Assembly: GCA_964457065.1 (NCBI GenBank)
Contig: CAYWDQ010000033.1
Coordinates: forward strand, 1-26,885
DNA: 26,885 bases
DNA from: Bog-473 sp964457065
GTDB taxonomy: Bacteria > Actinomycetota > Acidimicrobiia > Acidimicrobiales > RAAP-2
Direction of reading: 5' to 3'
Shown here piece by piece: positions 1 through 5,946 of this stretch (position 1 is the stretch's first letter; each line of letters opens with the position of its first letter). A program made the translations under genes and the position numbers. The notes below the pieces were generated by a model that was not told where the DNA came from, ran no database searches, and saw only the letters and a list, made by a program, of their open reading frames with translations.

Positions 1-531
1 GTGGCCATGGTGATCGTGGCACCGATGACCGGGCGGCTCTCGGTGCTCGTCGGTTCGAAGATGGTGCTGGTGGCCGGCTCGCTCTTCGCCGCTTCGAGCT
101 ATCTCGTCCTGGTCGTGGCCCACAGCCAGCAATGGACGATGTACGTCGCCACGGGGCTGCTCGGCATCGGGATCGCCATGGGCTTCGCCAGCATGGCCAA
201 TCTCATCATTGAGGCCGTGCCCGCCGAGCAGACGGGAGTGGCCACCGGCATGAACACCAACATCCGCAACATCGGGGCCGCCCTGGGCAGCGGGATCGCC
301 ACGAGTCTCGTGATCAGCGGCGTGCTCGCCGACGGCTACCCCAAGGAGCACGGCTACGTCATCGCCTTTGCCGTCAGCGGTGCCGGGCTCGTCGTGGCCG
401 CCTTGGCGGCGTTGCTGATCCCGCGGCGCGTGACCCCCTCCATCGTGCTGCGCGAGGCGCATCCCGCGCTGACCGGGGAGGCCGAGGTCATGGTCGGCGC
501 CATCGCCCTGCGGCCCGAGGACCTGGCGTGA
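1..531 (+). CDS. MFS drug-efflux transporter, C-terminal part (5' end outside window)
   Basis: Only the last ~176 residues are present; the open frame runs in from the left edge. The piece holds about four hydrophobic helices, with a polar stretch EAVPAEQTGVATGMN between helices, followed by a glycine-rich helix, which fits the C-terminal half of the DHA2 (EmrB/QacA-type, 14-helix) proton-antiport family. It ends in a short cytosolic tail after an IPRR motif. The stop overlaps the start of the following TetR gene (GTGA), so pump and regulator are probably one transcript and the regulator probably controls the pump. The substrate cannot be told from the sequence. Confidence 0.8.
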   Translation: MAMVIVAPMTGRLSVLVGSKMVLVAGSLFAASSYLVLVVAHSQQWTMYVATGLLGIGIAMGFASMANLIIEAVPAEQTGVATGMNTNIRNIGAALGSGIATSLVISGVLADGYPKEHGYVIAFAVSGAGLVVAALAALLIPRRVTPSIVLREAHPALTGEAEVMVGAIALRPEDLA

Positions 532-1196
532 CCCGCCGCGGCACTCCGACGGCGGACGTCGAGCCCGATGCCGGCACCGGCGACGAGGGGCGGCCGCTGC
601 GCCGCGACGCCGAGGTCAACCTCGGCCGGATCCTCGAGGCCGCGCGCGATGTCTTCGCGGAGCAGGGTTACGACGCGCCCATGGAGGCCATCGCCACGCG
701 GGCCGACGTCGGCGTGGGCACGCTGTACCGCCGCTTCCCGACCAAGGCCGATCTGTTCAGCGCCGTCGTGGAGGCGGCGAGACGGCGCACGCGAGAGATC
801 GCCGAGGAGGTGCTGGCCGACGTTGCGGCGGACGAGGCCGTCTTCGAGTTCGTCCGCCGGTGCATCGCCGTGCCGAGCGTCTGGCGTGACACCATCTCCG
901 CGCCGCCGTGGGCGTCCACGCGTGGGAACGGGCTGGTGCAGATCGCCCCGTTGCTCGCTGAGATCGTGGCGCGGAGCAAGGACGCCGGGACCTTGCGCGC
1001 CGACGTCGAGGTGACCGACATCGTCGTGCTGCTCAAGGCGGTGCGCTCCATCGCCGACCTGTGCGACACGCCGGGGCACAAACCCTCGCAGCGGTTCCTG
1101 GAGTTGGCGCTCGACGGGCTGCGCCCCGGTCATGCGGCGCCGGCGCACCCGCCGCTGAGCGTCGCGCAGCTGGCCAAGATCCTCAACCGACGGTAG
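528..1196 (+). CDS. TetR/AcrR family transcriptional regulator
   Basis: 222 aa, GTG start overlapping the stop of the MFS pump gene by 4 bp. An N-terminal TetR helix-turn-helix is clear at about residues 28-75: ILEAARDVFAEQGYDA, then AIATRADVGVGTLYRRFPTK, the recognition helix with the usual TLYRRF signature. A basic N-terminal extension (about 25 residues) precedes it. The C-terminal ligand-binding half is not assignable to a ligand class. Because it is translationally coupled to an efflux transporter, the likely role is a drug- or metabolite-responsive repressor of that operon. The operator would lie left of the window. It is convergent with the 154-aa gene on the other strand, 24 bp away. 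Confidence 0.88.
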   Translation: MTRRGTPTADVEPDAGTGDEGRPLRRDAEVNLGRILEAARDVFAEQGYDAPMEAIATRADVGVGTLYRRFPTKADLFSAVVEAARRRTREIAEEVLADVAADEAVFEFVRRCIAVPSVWRDTISAPPWASTRGNGLVQIAPLLAEIVARSKDAGTLRADVEVTDIVVLLKAVRSIADLCDTPGHKPSQRFLELALDGLRPGHAAPAHPPLSVAQLAKILNRR

Positions 1197-1220
1197 GCGG
1201 GCCGGGCCGGCGAGCAGGGC

Positions 1221-1685
1221 TCAGGCGAGCGGCTCCATCTCCGCCAGCGCGGTGCGGAGCTCGGTCGACAGGTGATCGGCCGAGGAGTCCCGGTAGAGCG
1301 GCCCGGTCCCGTCCGCCAGAAGGATCCTGATCCGGGCCACCCCCCGCACGTCGACGGGGGCCGTCGCCTCGAGTCGATCGACGACCGCGTCGATCTCGGC
1401 CCGGGCACGACGCACCGCGGCACGGGACACCGGCGCGGTCAGGCGCGACGTCGCCGGCGCGTCGGACGCCGCGGCGAGCCGCGTGAGGCTGTGGGCGAGG
1501 AGGCGGCAGTGCGACGACTCGCAGAGATGCGTGGCGTGGAGCGCCAGGGCGACGCTCGACTCCGGCGACGCACCGGCCGCCAGCTCGTGGTCGAGGGCCG
1601 ACGCCCTGAGGCGGGCCAGCAGGCGGTCACGAACCCGCACCCGCCGCAGGCCCAGCGAGGCATCCTGCTCGAGGAGGACGATCAT
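1221..1685 (-). CDS. Conserved-looking hypothetical protein (154 aa)
   Basis: I do not recognise a family. The 154-aa product has no signal peptide or membrane span. It is rich in Arg, Ala and Leu, predicted largely helical, with a short CESSHC motif near residue 55 that could bind metal, and a C-terminal half with alternating beta-like segments (VDVRGVARIRILLADGTGPLY). The start (ATG 1685) is supported by a near-consensus promoter about 45 bp upstream (TTGACT, 17-bp spacer, CATAAT at 1759-1731). The gene is divergent from the CGNR zinc-finger gene and shares with it an intergenic region containing two inverted repeats, so the two are probably co-regulated. Function unknown. Confidence 0.6.
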   Translation of the reverse strand: MIVLLEQDASLGLRRVRVRDRLLARLRASALDHELAAGASPESSVALALHATHLCESSHCRLLAHSLTRLAAASDAPATSRLTAPVSRAAVRRARAEIDAVVDRLEATAPVDVRGVARIRILLADGTGPLYRDSSADHLSTELRTALAEMEPLA

Positions 1686-1717
1686 CGCCGCACCCGTCCC
1701 GGTCGCTTCTCGATCGT

Positions 1718-1739
1718 GACCATCAAACCGATTATGGTC
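1718..1739. repeat. Inverted repeat GACCAT-N10-ATGGTC (candidate operator)
   Basis: Perfect 6-bp arms at 1718-1723 and 1734-1739. The right arm overlaps the -10 hexamer (1731-1736) of the minus-strand promoter. It lies in an AT-richer patch between two divergent genes, which is what a repressor site would look like; the protein that binds it is unknown. Confidence 0.4.
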
Positions 1740-1759
1740 GTCACTTGAAGACCAGTCAA
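1731..1759 (-). promoter_or_regulatory. Predicted sigma-70-type promoter for the 154-aa gene
   Basis: Reading the minus strand, TTGACT (1759-1754), a 17-bp spacer and CATAAT (1736-1731) match the housekeeping consensus in 10 of 12 positions with ideal spacing. The transcript would start near 1725, leaving a leader of about 40 nt before ATG 1685. Both hexamers sit within inverted repeats, suggesting regulation. Confidence 0.55.
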
Positions 1760-1761
1760 GT
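1743..1761. repeat. Inverted repeat ACTTGA-N7-TCAAGT (candidate operator)
   Basis: Perfect 6-bp arms, 13-bp centre-to-centre, covering the -35 hexamer of the minus-strand promoter and lying about 34 bp upstream of the CGNR start. The geometry suits a dimeric helix-turn-helix or zinc-finger regulator; the CGNR protein encoded next to it is the natural candidate. Confidence 0.45.
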
Positions 1762-1782
1762 GTGTTTACCGGTCATGCCCAC

Positions 1783-1788
1783 TACCAT
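1783..1788 (+). promoter_or_regulatory. Candidate -10 box (TACCAT) for leaderless CGNR gene
   Basis: TACCAT fits the actinobacterial TAnnnT -10 pattern and lies exactly 6 nt before ATG 1795, which would place transcription initiation on the A of the start codon. No ribosome-binding site precedes that ATG. No good -35 is seen. Confidence 0.35.
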
Positions 1789-1794
1789 GGTTTC

Positions 1795-2400
1795 ATGGCG
1801 CTCCCCTCCTGGGTCCCCGATGCCGAGACGAAGCCGGCGCCGATGCCGCTCCTGGTCGTGCAGTCCTTCGTCAACACCTGGGAAGCGGACTCCGGAGCCG
1901 ACCTGCTCGCGGATGCGCCCTCGGCGAGCCGGTGGCTGCGCGCCGCAGGGCTGATCGGCCCCGACGCCGAGGAGGTGGACGACGCCGTGGCCCGGGTGGT
2001 GCGGGAGGGCATCCGAGCCCTCCTCGTGCACAACGGGAGCGGTGCGGCCCTCGACCCCTCGGTGCCGGCGGCCCTCGGTGCGCTTGCCGAGACGTGCGGG
2101 TTCCAGGCCGGCGTGCTCCCCGACGGGACCGTCGACCTGCAGCCCGGGGCCGGCGGCTTCCCGGCGTTGGCCGGGCTCCTCATCATCATCCGCGACGCGC
2201 AACGCGACGGCACGTGGGGACGCCTGAAGGCCTGCAGGAATCCGGACTGCCAATGGGCCTACTACGACCGCTCGCACGCGGGTCGGGGGGCATGGTGCGA
2301 CATGGCCGTCTGCGGCAACCGGATCAAGAACCGGAACCTGCGCTCGCGCCGGTCGGGCGCGGGCCGGAGCACGGATGGAGAGGCCATGGGGGTCCGGTGA
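1795..2400 (+). CDS. CGNR zinc-finger (ABATE domain) protein
   Basis: 201 aa from ATG 1795 (an in-frame GTG at 1762 would add 11 residues but falls in the inverted repeat). The C-terminus is a CGNR zinc finger: Cys147 and Cys152 (C-x4-C), then Cys168 and Cys173 followed by GNR, and a basic tail. The preceding region fits the ABATE domain usually found with it, a proposed stress-responsive ligand-binding module. The family is thought to be transcriptional regulators, though few are characterised. It overlaps the downstream ScpB-like gene by 4 bp (GTGA), so the two are translationally coupled; it may autoregulate through the inverted repeats upstream and sense a substrate or product of the decarboxylase, which is inference. 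Confidence 0.85.
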   Translation: MALPSWVPDAETKPAPMPLLVVQSFVNTWEADSGADLLADAPSASRWLRAAGLIGPDAEEVDDAVARVVREGIRALLVHNGSGAALDPSVPAALGALAETCGFQAGVLPDGTVDLQPGAGGFPALAGLLIIIRDAQRDGTWGRLKACRNPDCQWAYYDRSHAGRGAWCDMAVCGNRIKNRNLRSRRSGAGRSTDGEAMGVR

Positions 2401-3173
2401 GTACCACGATCAGGGTGAGCGTCGACGACAAGGTCGGGACGCTCGCGATCGACAACTTCGCCAAGCGGAACGCGCTGGGCGCCACGACGGTGCACGAGAT
2501 GCTGAGTGCGCTGAGCGAGTTCGAGCACCAGGGGGTGCGAGCGATCGTCCTGAGGCCGGCGGAGCTGAGGGACGTGTGGTCTGCCGGCCACGACATCGAC
2601 GAGCTCCCTGTCCGTGGGGTGGACCCGCTTCCCTTCGGTGATCCGTTGGAGGAGCTCCTGCGGGCGGTGCGCGGGTACCCGGGCGCGGTCATCGCAATGG
2701 TCCACGGCACGGTCTGGGGCGGCGCGTGCGACCTGGTCCTGAACTGCGACATGGTGGTCGGGGACGAGACCGCGGCCTTCGCCGTGACCCCCGCCCGGCT
2801 CGGCCTGCCCTACTCGGCCTCTGGGATCCAGTACTTCCTGGCTCGCCTTCCCCTCAACGTGGTGAACGAGTTGATGATGACCGCCGATCTCATCCCGGCC
2901 GAGCGCGCCTATGCCGTCGGGATCCTCAATCGCCTGGTGCGCAGCGACACGCTCCACGACCACACGTACGAACTCGCCCGGAAGGTGAGGAGCCGCTCGG
3001 GCGACTCCATCCGCGCCTACAAGCTGCAGGCCACCACGTTCGTCCGCGCCGTCGCGCTGTCGGCTCAGGATTCCCAGTGGATCAACCAGGTGCGCCACGA
3101 CGTCTACTCGGGTGACGACTACGCGGAAGGCATCAACGCCTTCCGGGAGAAGCGCCCTCCGGACTTCGAGTAA
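2397..3173 (+). CDS. scpB: Methylmalonyl-CoA decarboxylase-like crotonase (ScpB/YgfG type)
   Basis: 258 aa, GTG start overlapping the CGNR gene stop. Crotonase fold. The similarity to E. coli ScpB is much closer than to generic enoyl-CoA hydratases: SAGHDIDELP, MVHGTVWGGA, TPARLGLPYSASGI, AVGILN and a C-terminal YAEGINAFREKRPPDFE all have direct counterparts. The residues implicated in decarboxylation in the E. coli enzyme (His66, Gly110, Tyr140) appear as His65, Gly109 and Tyr139. The expected reaction is (methyl)malonyl-CoA to propionyl-CoA (acetyl-CoA) plus CO2 in the cytosol. No methylmalonyl-CoA mutase or CoA-transferase is adjacent, unlike the E. coli sbm operon, so the pathway context differs. 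A related acyl-CoA decarboxylase or hydratase activity remains possible. Confidence 0.75.
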   Translation: MSTTIRVSVDDKVGTLAIDNFAKRNALGATTVHEMLSALSEFEHQGVRAIVLRPAELRDVWSAGHDIDELPVRGVDPLPFGDPLEELLRAVRGYPGAVIAMVHGTVWGGACDLVLNCDMVVGDETAAFAVTPARLGLPYSASGIQYFLARLPLNVVNELMMTADLIPAERAYAVGILNRLVRSDTLHDHTYELARKVRSRSGDSIRAYKLQATTFVRAVALSAQDSQWINQVRHDVYSGDDYAEGINAFREKRPPDFE

Positions 3174-3354
3174 CCGGAGTCACGGTCGCCGTGCCCGCCC
3201 GCCCGGTCGGTCTCCGCGTGTCGCTCGACGGTCACCGGGTGTTCGCGGGAAGTTCACCATCGACCCCCGGCCGCGGTCGCCGTTTCTCGCCCATCGGTCG
3301 CCGCTTCTATAAGGTCAGCACCCTTGCGGCCAGGAAGGGGATGATGCAGATGCC
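3174..3354. other. Intergenic region with triple CGGTCGCCG repeat and possible promoter
   Basis: No gene seen. CGGTCGCCG occurs at 3183-3191, 3274-3282 and 3295-3303; the last two extend to 14 bp with one mismatch and are 21 bp apart on the same face of the helix. A TATAAG -10-like hexamer follows at 3308-3313. A weak hairpin CACGG-TCG-CCGTG at 3181-3193 follows the ScpB stop but lacks a U-tract. A strong AGGAAGGGG at 3332-3340 precedes an 11-codon frame (3341-3376) rather than the ATG at 3355. Confidence 0.4.
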
Positions 3355-4308
3355 ATGTCGACCCGTGCGCCGATGACGCGGTGGTTCAGGTCTTTCGTCG
3401 CGTCCGTGACGGGCGGTGACATCGTCGTCTGGCCGGCAGTGCTCGCCGCGGTGCTGGTGGGGATCGCCTCGTATCTCGTCGGACCGGACCGGGGCGACAT
3501 CCGGGTGGACGTCGCGATGGCGAGCATGGCCGCCTTCCTGTTCGGGGTGCTGCTGGCGTTCACGATCGTGCGCACGCGGGAGCGCCTCGCCCTCGTCCAG
3601 AACCTCGTGGCCAAGGGCAACTCGTCGCTCTTCTCCATCCACCAGATGCTGGCGGTCTTCGGCGACGAGGACCGCCGCCGCGTCCGCGATCTCGTCGACA
3701 GGCATCTGACCGACCAGATCGACTACCGGCTGGTCGACTACCACCTGGCGACACCGTCCTTTCTCGCCCTCACTGAAGCCGTCTACGCCCTCGATCCCGA
3801 CGGGCCCCAGCAGGAGGCGGTCTACAAGGAGCTCGTCGCCCTCTGCATCGACATGAGCGCCGACCGGTCCCTCATCGAGGCGACCACCGGGCAGGCCCTC
3901 TCCGCGATCGAGTGGAGCGGGCTGTTGCTCCTGCTCCTCCTGCTGGTCGGGTTGATCGCCGTCCTGCCCGGCGGCACCGTCCTCGGCGCCCTGGTCGTGG
4001 GCGTCCTGGCCGGCACGCTCGTCACGTTCATGATCCTCCTGCGCAAGCTCGACCGCCTGCGTTGGCACGAGCGGGTGACCATCTGGGAGCCGACGGCGCG
4101 GCTCTTCCGGAACATGGGACGCGAGCCCTACGTGCCGCGCGAGGTGATCGAGGGGGGCCGCTTCCTGCCGACGGGCCTGGTCCGGGTGGTCGACTACCCC
4201 GACCCGTACCCGATGCGCAGCACCAAGATCGTCAGGGTGATGAACATGCAGGAGGCAGGGCCGCCGGCGGCGCTGCGCAGCGACGAGGCCGTCGGCGAAA
4301 TGGCGTAG
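3355..4308 (+). CDS. Four-helix integral membrane protein of unknown function
   Basis: 317 aa. Hydrophobic segments at about residues 24-43, 52-72, 187-206 and 207-229 give a 2+2 topology, with a soluble mostly helical domain of ~110 residues between the pairs and a ~90-residue soluble tail. This layout resembles the bestrophin-like DUF4239 group, but I see no diagnostic motif and do not assign it. The start is uncertain: the only strong Shine-Dalgarno (3332-3340) is 14 nt away and points to a tiny overlapping frame, so either the short frame is a translational leader or the true start is the in-frame ATG at 3373. It is convergent with the AEC-type permease gene (11-bp gap). No substrate or partner is suggested. 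Confidence 0.7.
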   Translation: MSTRAPMTRWFRSFVASVTGGDIVVWPAVLAAVLVGIASYLVGPDRGDIRVDVAMASMAAFLFGVLLAFTIVRTRERLALVQNLVAKGNSSLFSIHQMLAVFGDEDRRRVRDLVDRHLTDQIDYRLVDYHLATPSFLALTEAVYALDPDGPQQEAVYKELVALCIDMSADRSLIEATTGQALSAIEWSGLLLLLLLLVGLIAVLPGGTVLGALVVGVLAGTLVTFMILLRKLDRLRWHERVTIWEPTARLFRNMGREPYVPREVIEGGRFLPTGLVRVVDYPDPYPMRSTKIVRVMNMQEAGPPAALRSDEAVGEMA

Positions 4309-4319
4309 GGCAGTCACAG

Positions 4320-5201
4320 CTAGCGGATGAGCTCGGCCAGGAGCAGTCCGAGCGGAGCCAGGAGCCACCCCCAGCGCACCGCCACCACCACGAGCTCCGA
4401 CCGGTAGCCGTAGAGCACTGCGAGCTGCACCGGCTGGAACGAGGGCGCACTCAGGCCGCTCAGCACCGCCACGACCGCCAGCGACGTCGACGAGGCCAGG
4501 GCCGCCGCCAGCACGACCAGGGCGTAGTAGGCGACACGGAGCACGGTCAGCCAGGTCCAGCGGCGGACGGCGTGCACCGGTCGCAGCACCGCCAGGTTGT
4601 GGGGGTGGATCACCGATCCCGTGAACAGGGCCGCCCCCGAGAAGGCCAGCAGGGGGCCGGCCAGGAGCAGCACGTCGGCCGTCCAGGACGGTGCCGGGCC
4701 GGCGACATGGAGCAGGAGCCCGACGAGCGACGCCAGGAGGGGCGACTGGTCCACCCAGGACGTGGCGCGACGCTGACGGAAGGGGGCGTCGCGGCGCATC
4801 AGATGGACGGCCACGGCCGACCAGGCCGTCGTGATCACGTTGGCGAGCACGGCGATCATCGCCCCGGCCGATCCGGCGAAGGCCGTGGCCGCCGGGACGA
4901 CCCAGAAACCGCTGTTGGGGCTGACCGCCCACGCCTCGAGCGAGCCCTCGCCGGCGCTGCGCCGCCCCCGGGTGGCCAGGGCCGCGCCGAGCATGATCCA
5001 CATGCCGGCGGCCAGGGCGAGCGGGCCCACCAGCTGGCCCGCCGAGGTCAGTCGCCAGGCGGCGACCAGGGAGAGCGTGGCCGACGTGACCAGGATCTGC
5101 ACCCGCAGGACCACCGGCCAGACGCGCTGGACCCGCGTCCCTCCCTGGGCTGCACCCCAGCCCAGCAGCCCGCCCACCATGAAGCAGACCAGGCTGAGCA
5201 C
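4320..5201 (-). CDS. AEC (auxin efflux carrier)-type permease
   Basis: 293 aa from GTG 5201, or 286 from ATG 5180. The protein is almost wholly hydrophobic with about ten predicted membrane helices. The motif AWAVSPNSGFWVVPAATAFAG near the middle of the first half resembles the N-x-GF-x-G/V-x-P pattern of AEC transporters, and the two-half repeat layout fits the bile/arsenite/riboflavin transporter superfamily. Family members export or import organic acids such as malate or malonate, but nothing here sets the substrate. A CACAAT hexamer lies 6 nt before the GTG, compatible with leaderless transcription. It is divergent from the CADD-like gene with a 74-bp gap that holds the 12-bp palindrome GGAGCCGGCTCC (5221-5232). 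Confidence 0.6.
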   Translation of the reverse strand: MLSLVCFMVGGLLGWGAAQGGTRVQRVWPVVLRVQILVTSATLSLVAAWRLTSAGQLVGPLALAAGMWIMLGAALATRGRRSAGEGSLEAWAVSPNSGFWVVPAATAFAGSAGAMIAVLANVITTAWSAVAVHLMRRDAPFRQRRATSWVDQSPLLASLVGLLLHVAGPAPSWTADVLLLAGPLLAFSGAALFTGSVIHPHNLAVLRPVHAVRRWTWLTVLRVAYYALVVLAAALASSTSLAVVAVLSGLSAPSFQPVQLAVLYGYRSELVVVAVRWGWLLAPLGLLLAELIR

Positions 5202-5263
5202 ACCCCGATTGTGGCCCGTCGGAGCCGGCTCCCCGGCCCCGGGAACCGCGCGGCCGATGAAGA

Positions 5264-5269
5264 TAAGGT
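5264..5269 (+). promoter_or_regulatory. Candidate -10 box (TAAGGT) for leaderless CADD-like gene
   Basis: TAAGGT fits TAnnnT and ends 6 nt before ATG 5276. There is no Shine-Dalgarno sequence in the intervening bases, so leaderless initiation at the ATG is the simplest reading. A palindrome at 5221-5232 could be an upstream operator. Confidence 0.4.
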
Positions 5270-5275
5270 GCCGCC

Positions 5276-5935
5276 ATGCACACTCAACGGATTCATGAGG
5301 TGCTCGCGGAGGCGATTGTCGGGCGTCACTTGCTTGCGCACCCCTTCTACCGCCGCTGGGAAGCCGGCACCCTCTCCGAGGGCGAGCTGGCCGCCTACGC
5401 GGAGCAGTATCGGCACATCGAGCGCGAGCTCCCCGTGACCCTGACGGCCATCGCGTCGGCGCTGCCGCAGGGTCGGGCGCGGGAGCTCGTGGAGGCGAAC
5501 CTCGCCGACGAGCTCGGGTCGCCGGAGCCTCACGCGGAGCTCTTCGAGTCGTTCGCGGAGGCGGCCGGTGCCGCGCCCGAGGCGCCGGCGACACCATCGA
5601 CCGCCGCGTTGCTGGCGCTCGTCCGTACCGCCGCAGCCAACGATCCCGCGGCCGCACTCGCCATGGTGGCCGCCTATGAGATCCAGGCGGCCGACATCGC
5701 CGGCTCCAAGTCCGACGGGCTGCGCCGCCTCTACGGCTTCGACGAGGAGGGCACCCGCTTCTGGGACGTGCACCGCACTCAGGAGGTGGATCACGCCGGG
5801 TGGTCTCTCGAGGCCCTCTCCGAGCTCGTGGCCGATCCCGACGTCGTGCAGGCCGCGGCGACGGTGTCGGCTGACTCGTGGTGGCTGTTCCTCAGCGAGC
5901 GCGAGGAGCTGGCACCGGCGGTCGCATCCTGTTGA
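5276..5935 (+). CDS. CADD-like HO-fold diiron protein, candidate p-aminobenzoate synthase
   Basis: 219 aa, all-helical heme-oxygenase-like fold (TenA/PqqC/CADD superfamily). It aligns closely with Chlamydia CADD. Candidate metal ligands Glu79, His86, Glu135, His166, Glu170 and His173 keep the spacing of CADD's E-x6-H, E and H-x3-D-x2-H, with Asp to Glu at one position. Tyr25 (in HPFY) and Lys145 (in AGSKSDGL) match the Tyr and Lys implicated in CADD's self-sacrificing conversion of its own tyrosine to pABA. The Cys-less pocket argues against thiaminase II (TenA). The expected role is O2-dependent pABA supply for folate synthesis; the folate genes at 19.6-22.4 kb have no pabA/B/C among them. 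It might instead be another HO-like diiron oxygenase. Confidence 0.75.
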   Translation: MHTQRIHEVLAEAIVGRHLLAHPFYRRWEAGTLSEGELAAYAEQYRHIERELPVTLTAIASALPQGRARELVEANLADELGSPEPHAELFESFAEAAGAAPEAPATPSTAALLALVRTAAANDPAAALAMVAAYEIQAADIAGSKSDGLRRLYGFDEEGTRFWDVHRTQEVDHAGWSLEALSELVADPDVVQAAATVSADSWWLFLSEREELAPAVASC

Positions 5936-5946
5936 GCCTCCTCAAC
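5931..5946. terminator. Short hairpin between convergent genes
   Basis: GTTGAG-CCTC-CTCAAC, a perfect 6-bp stem with a 4-nt loop, spans the 6-bp gap between the CADD-like and murD stop codons. There is no U-tract on either strand, so it is at most a weak bidirectional terminator. Confidence 0.25.

Noticed and set aside
2397..3173. Generic enoyl-CoA hydratase
   Set aside because: Motifs and the His/Gly/Tyr triad match ScpB-type decarboxylase rather than the two-glutamate hydratase active site.
3307..5283. Long minus-strand open frame over the membrane protein and permease region
   Set aside because: It lies antisense to a well-supported plus-strand gene, is Arg/Gly/Pro-rich low complexity and has no family motif. 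High GC suppresses stop codons and yields many such frames.
5276..5935. TenA thiaminase II / TenA-type thiamine gene
   Set aside because: Same superfamily, but the catalytic Cys of TenA is absent while the full set of CADD-type metal ligands and the Tyr/Lys pair is present.
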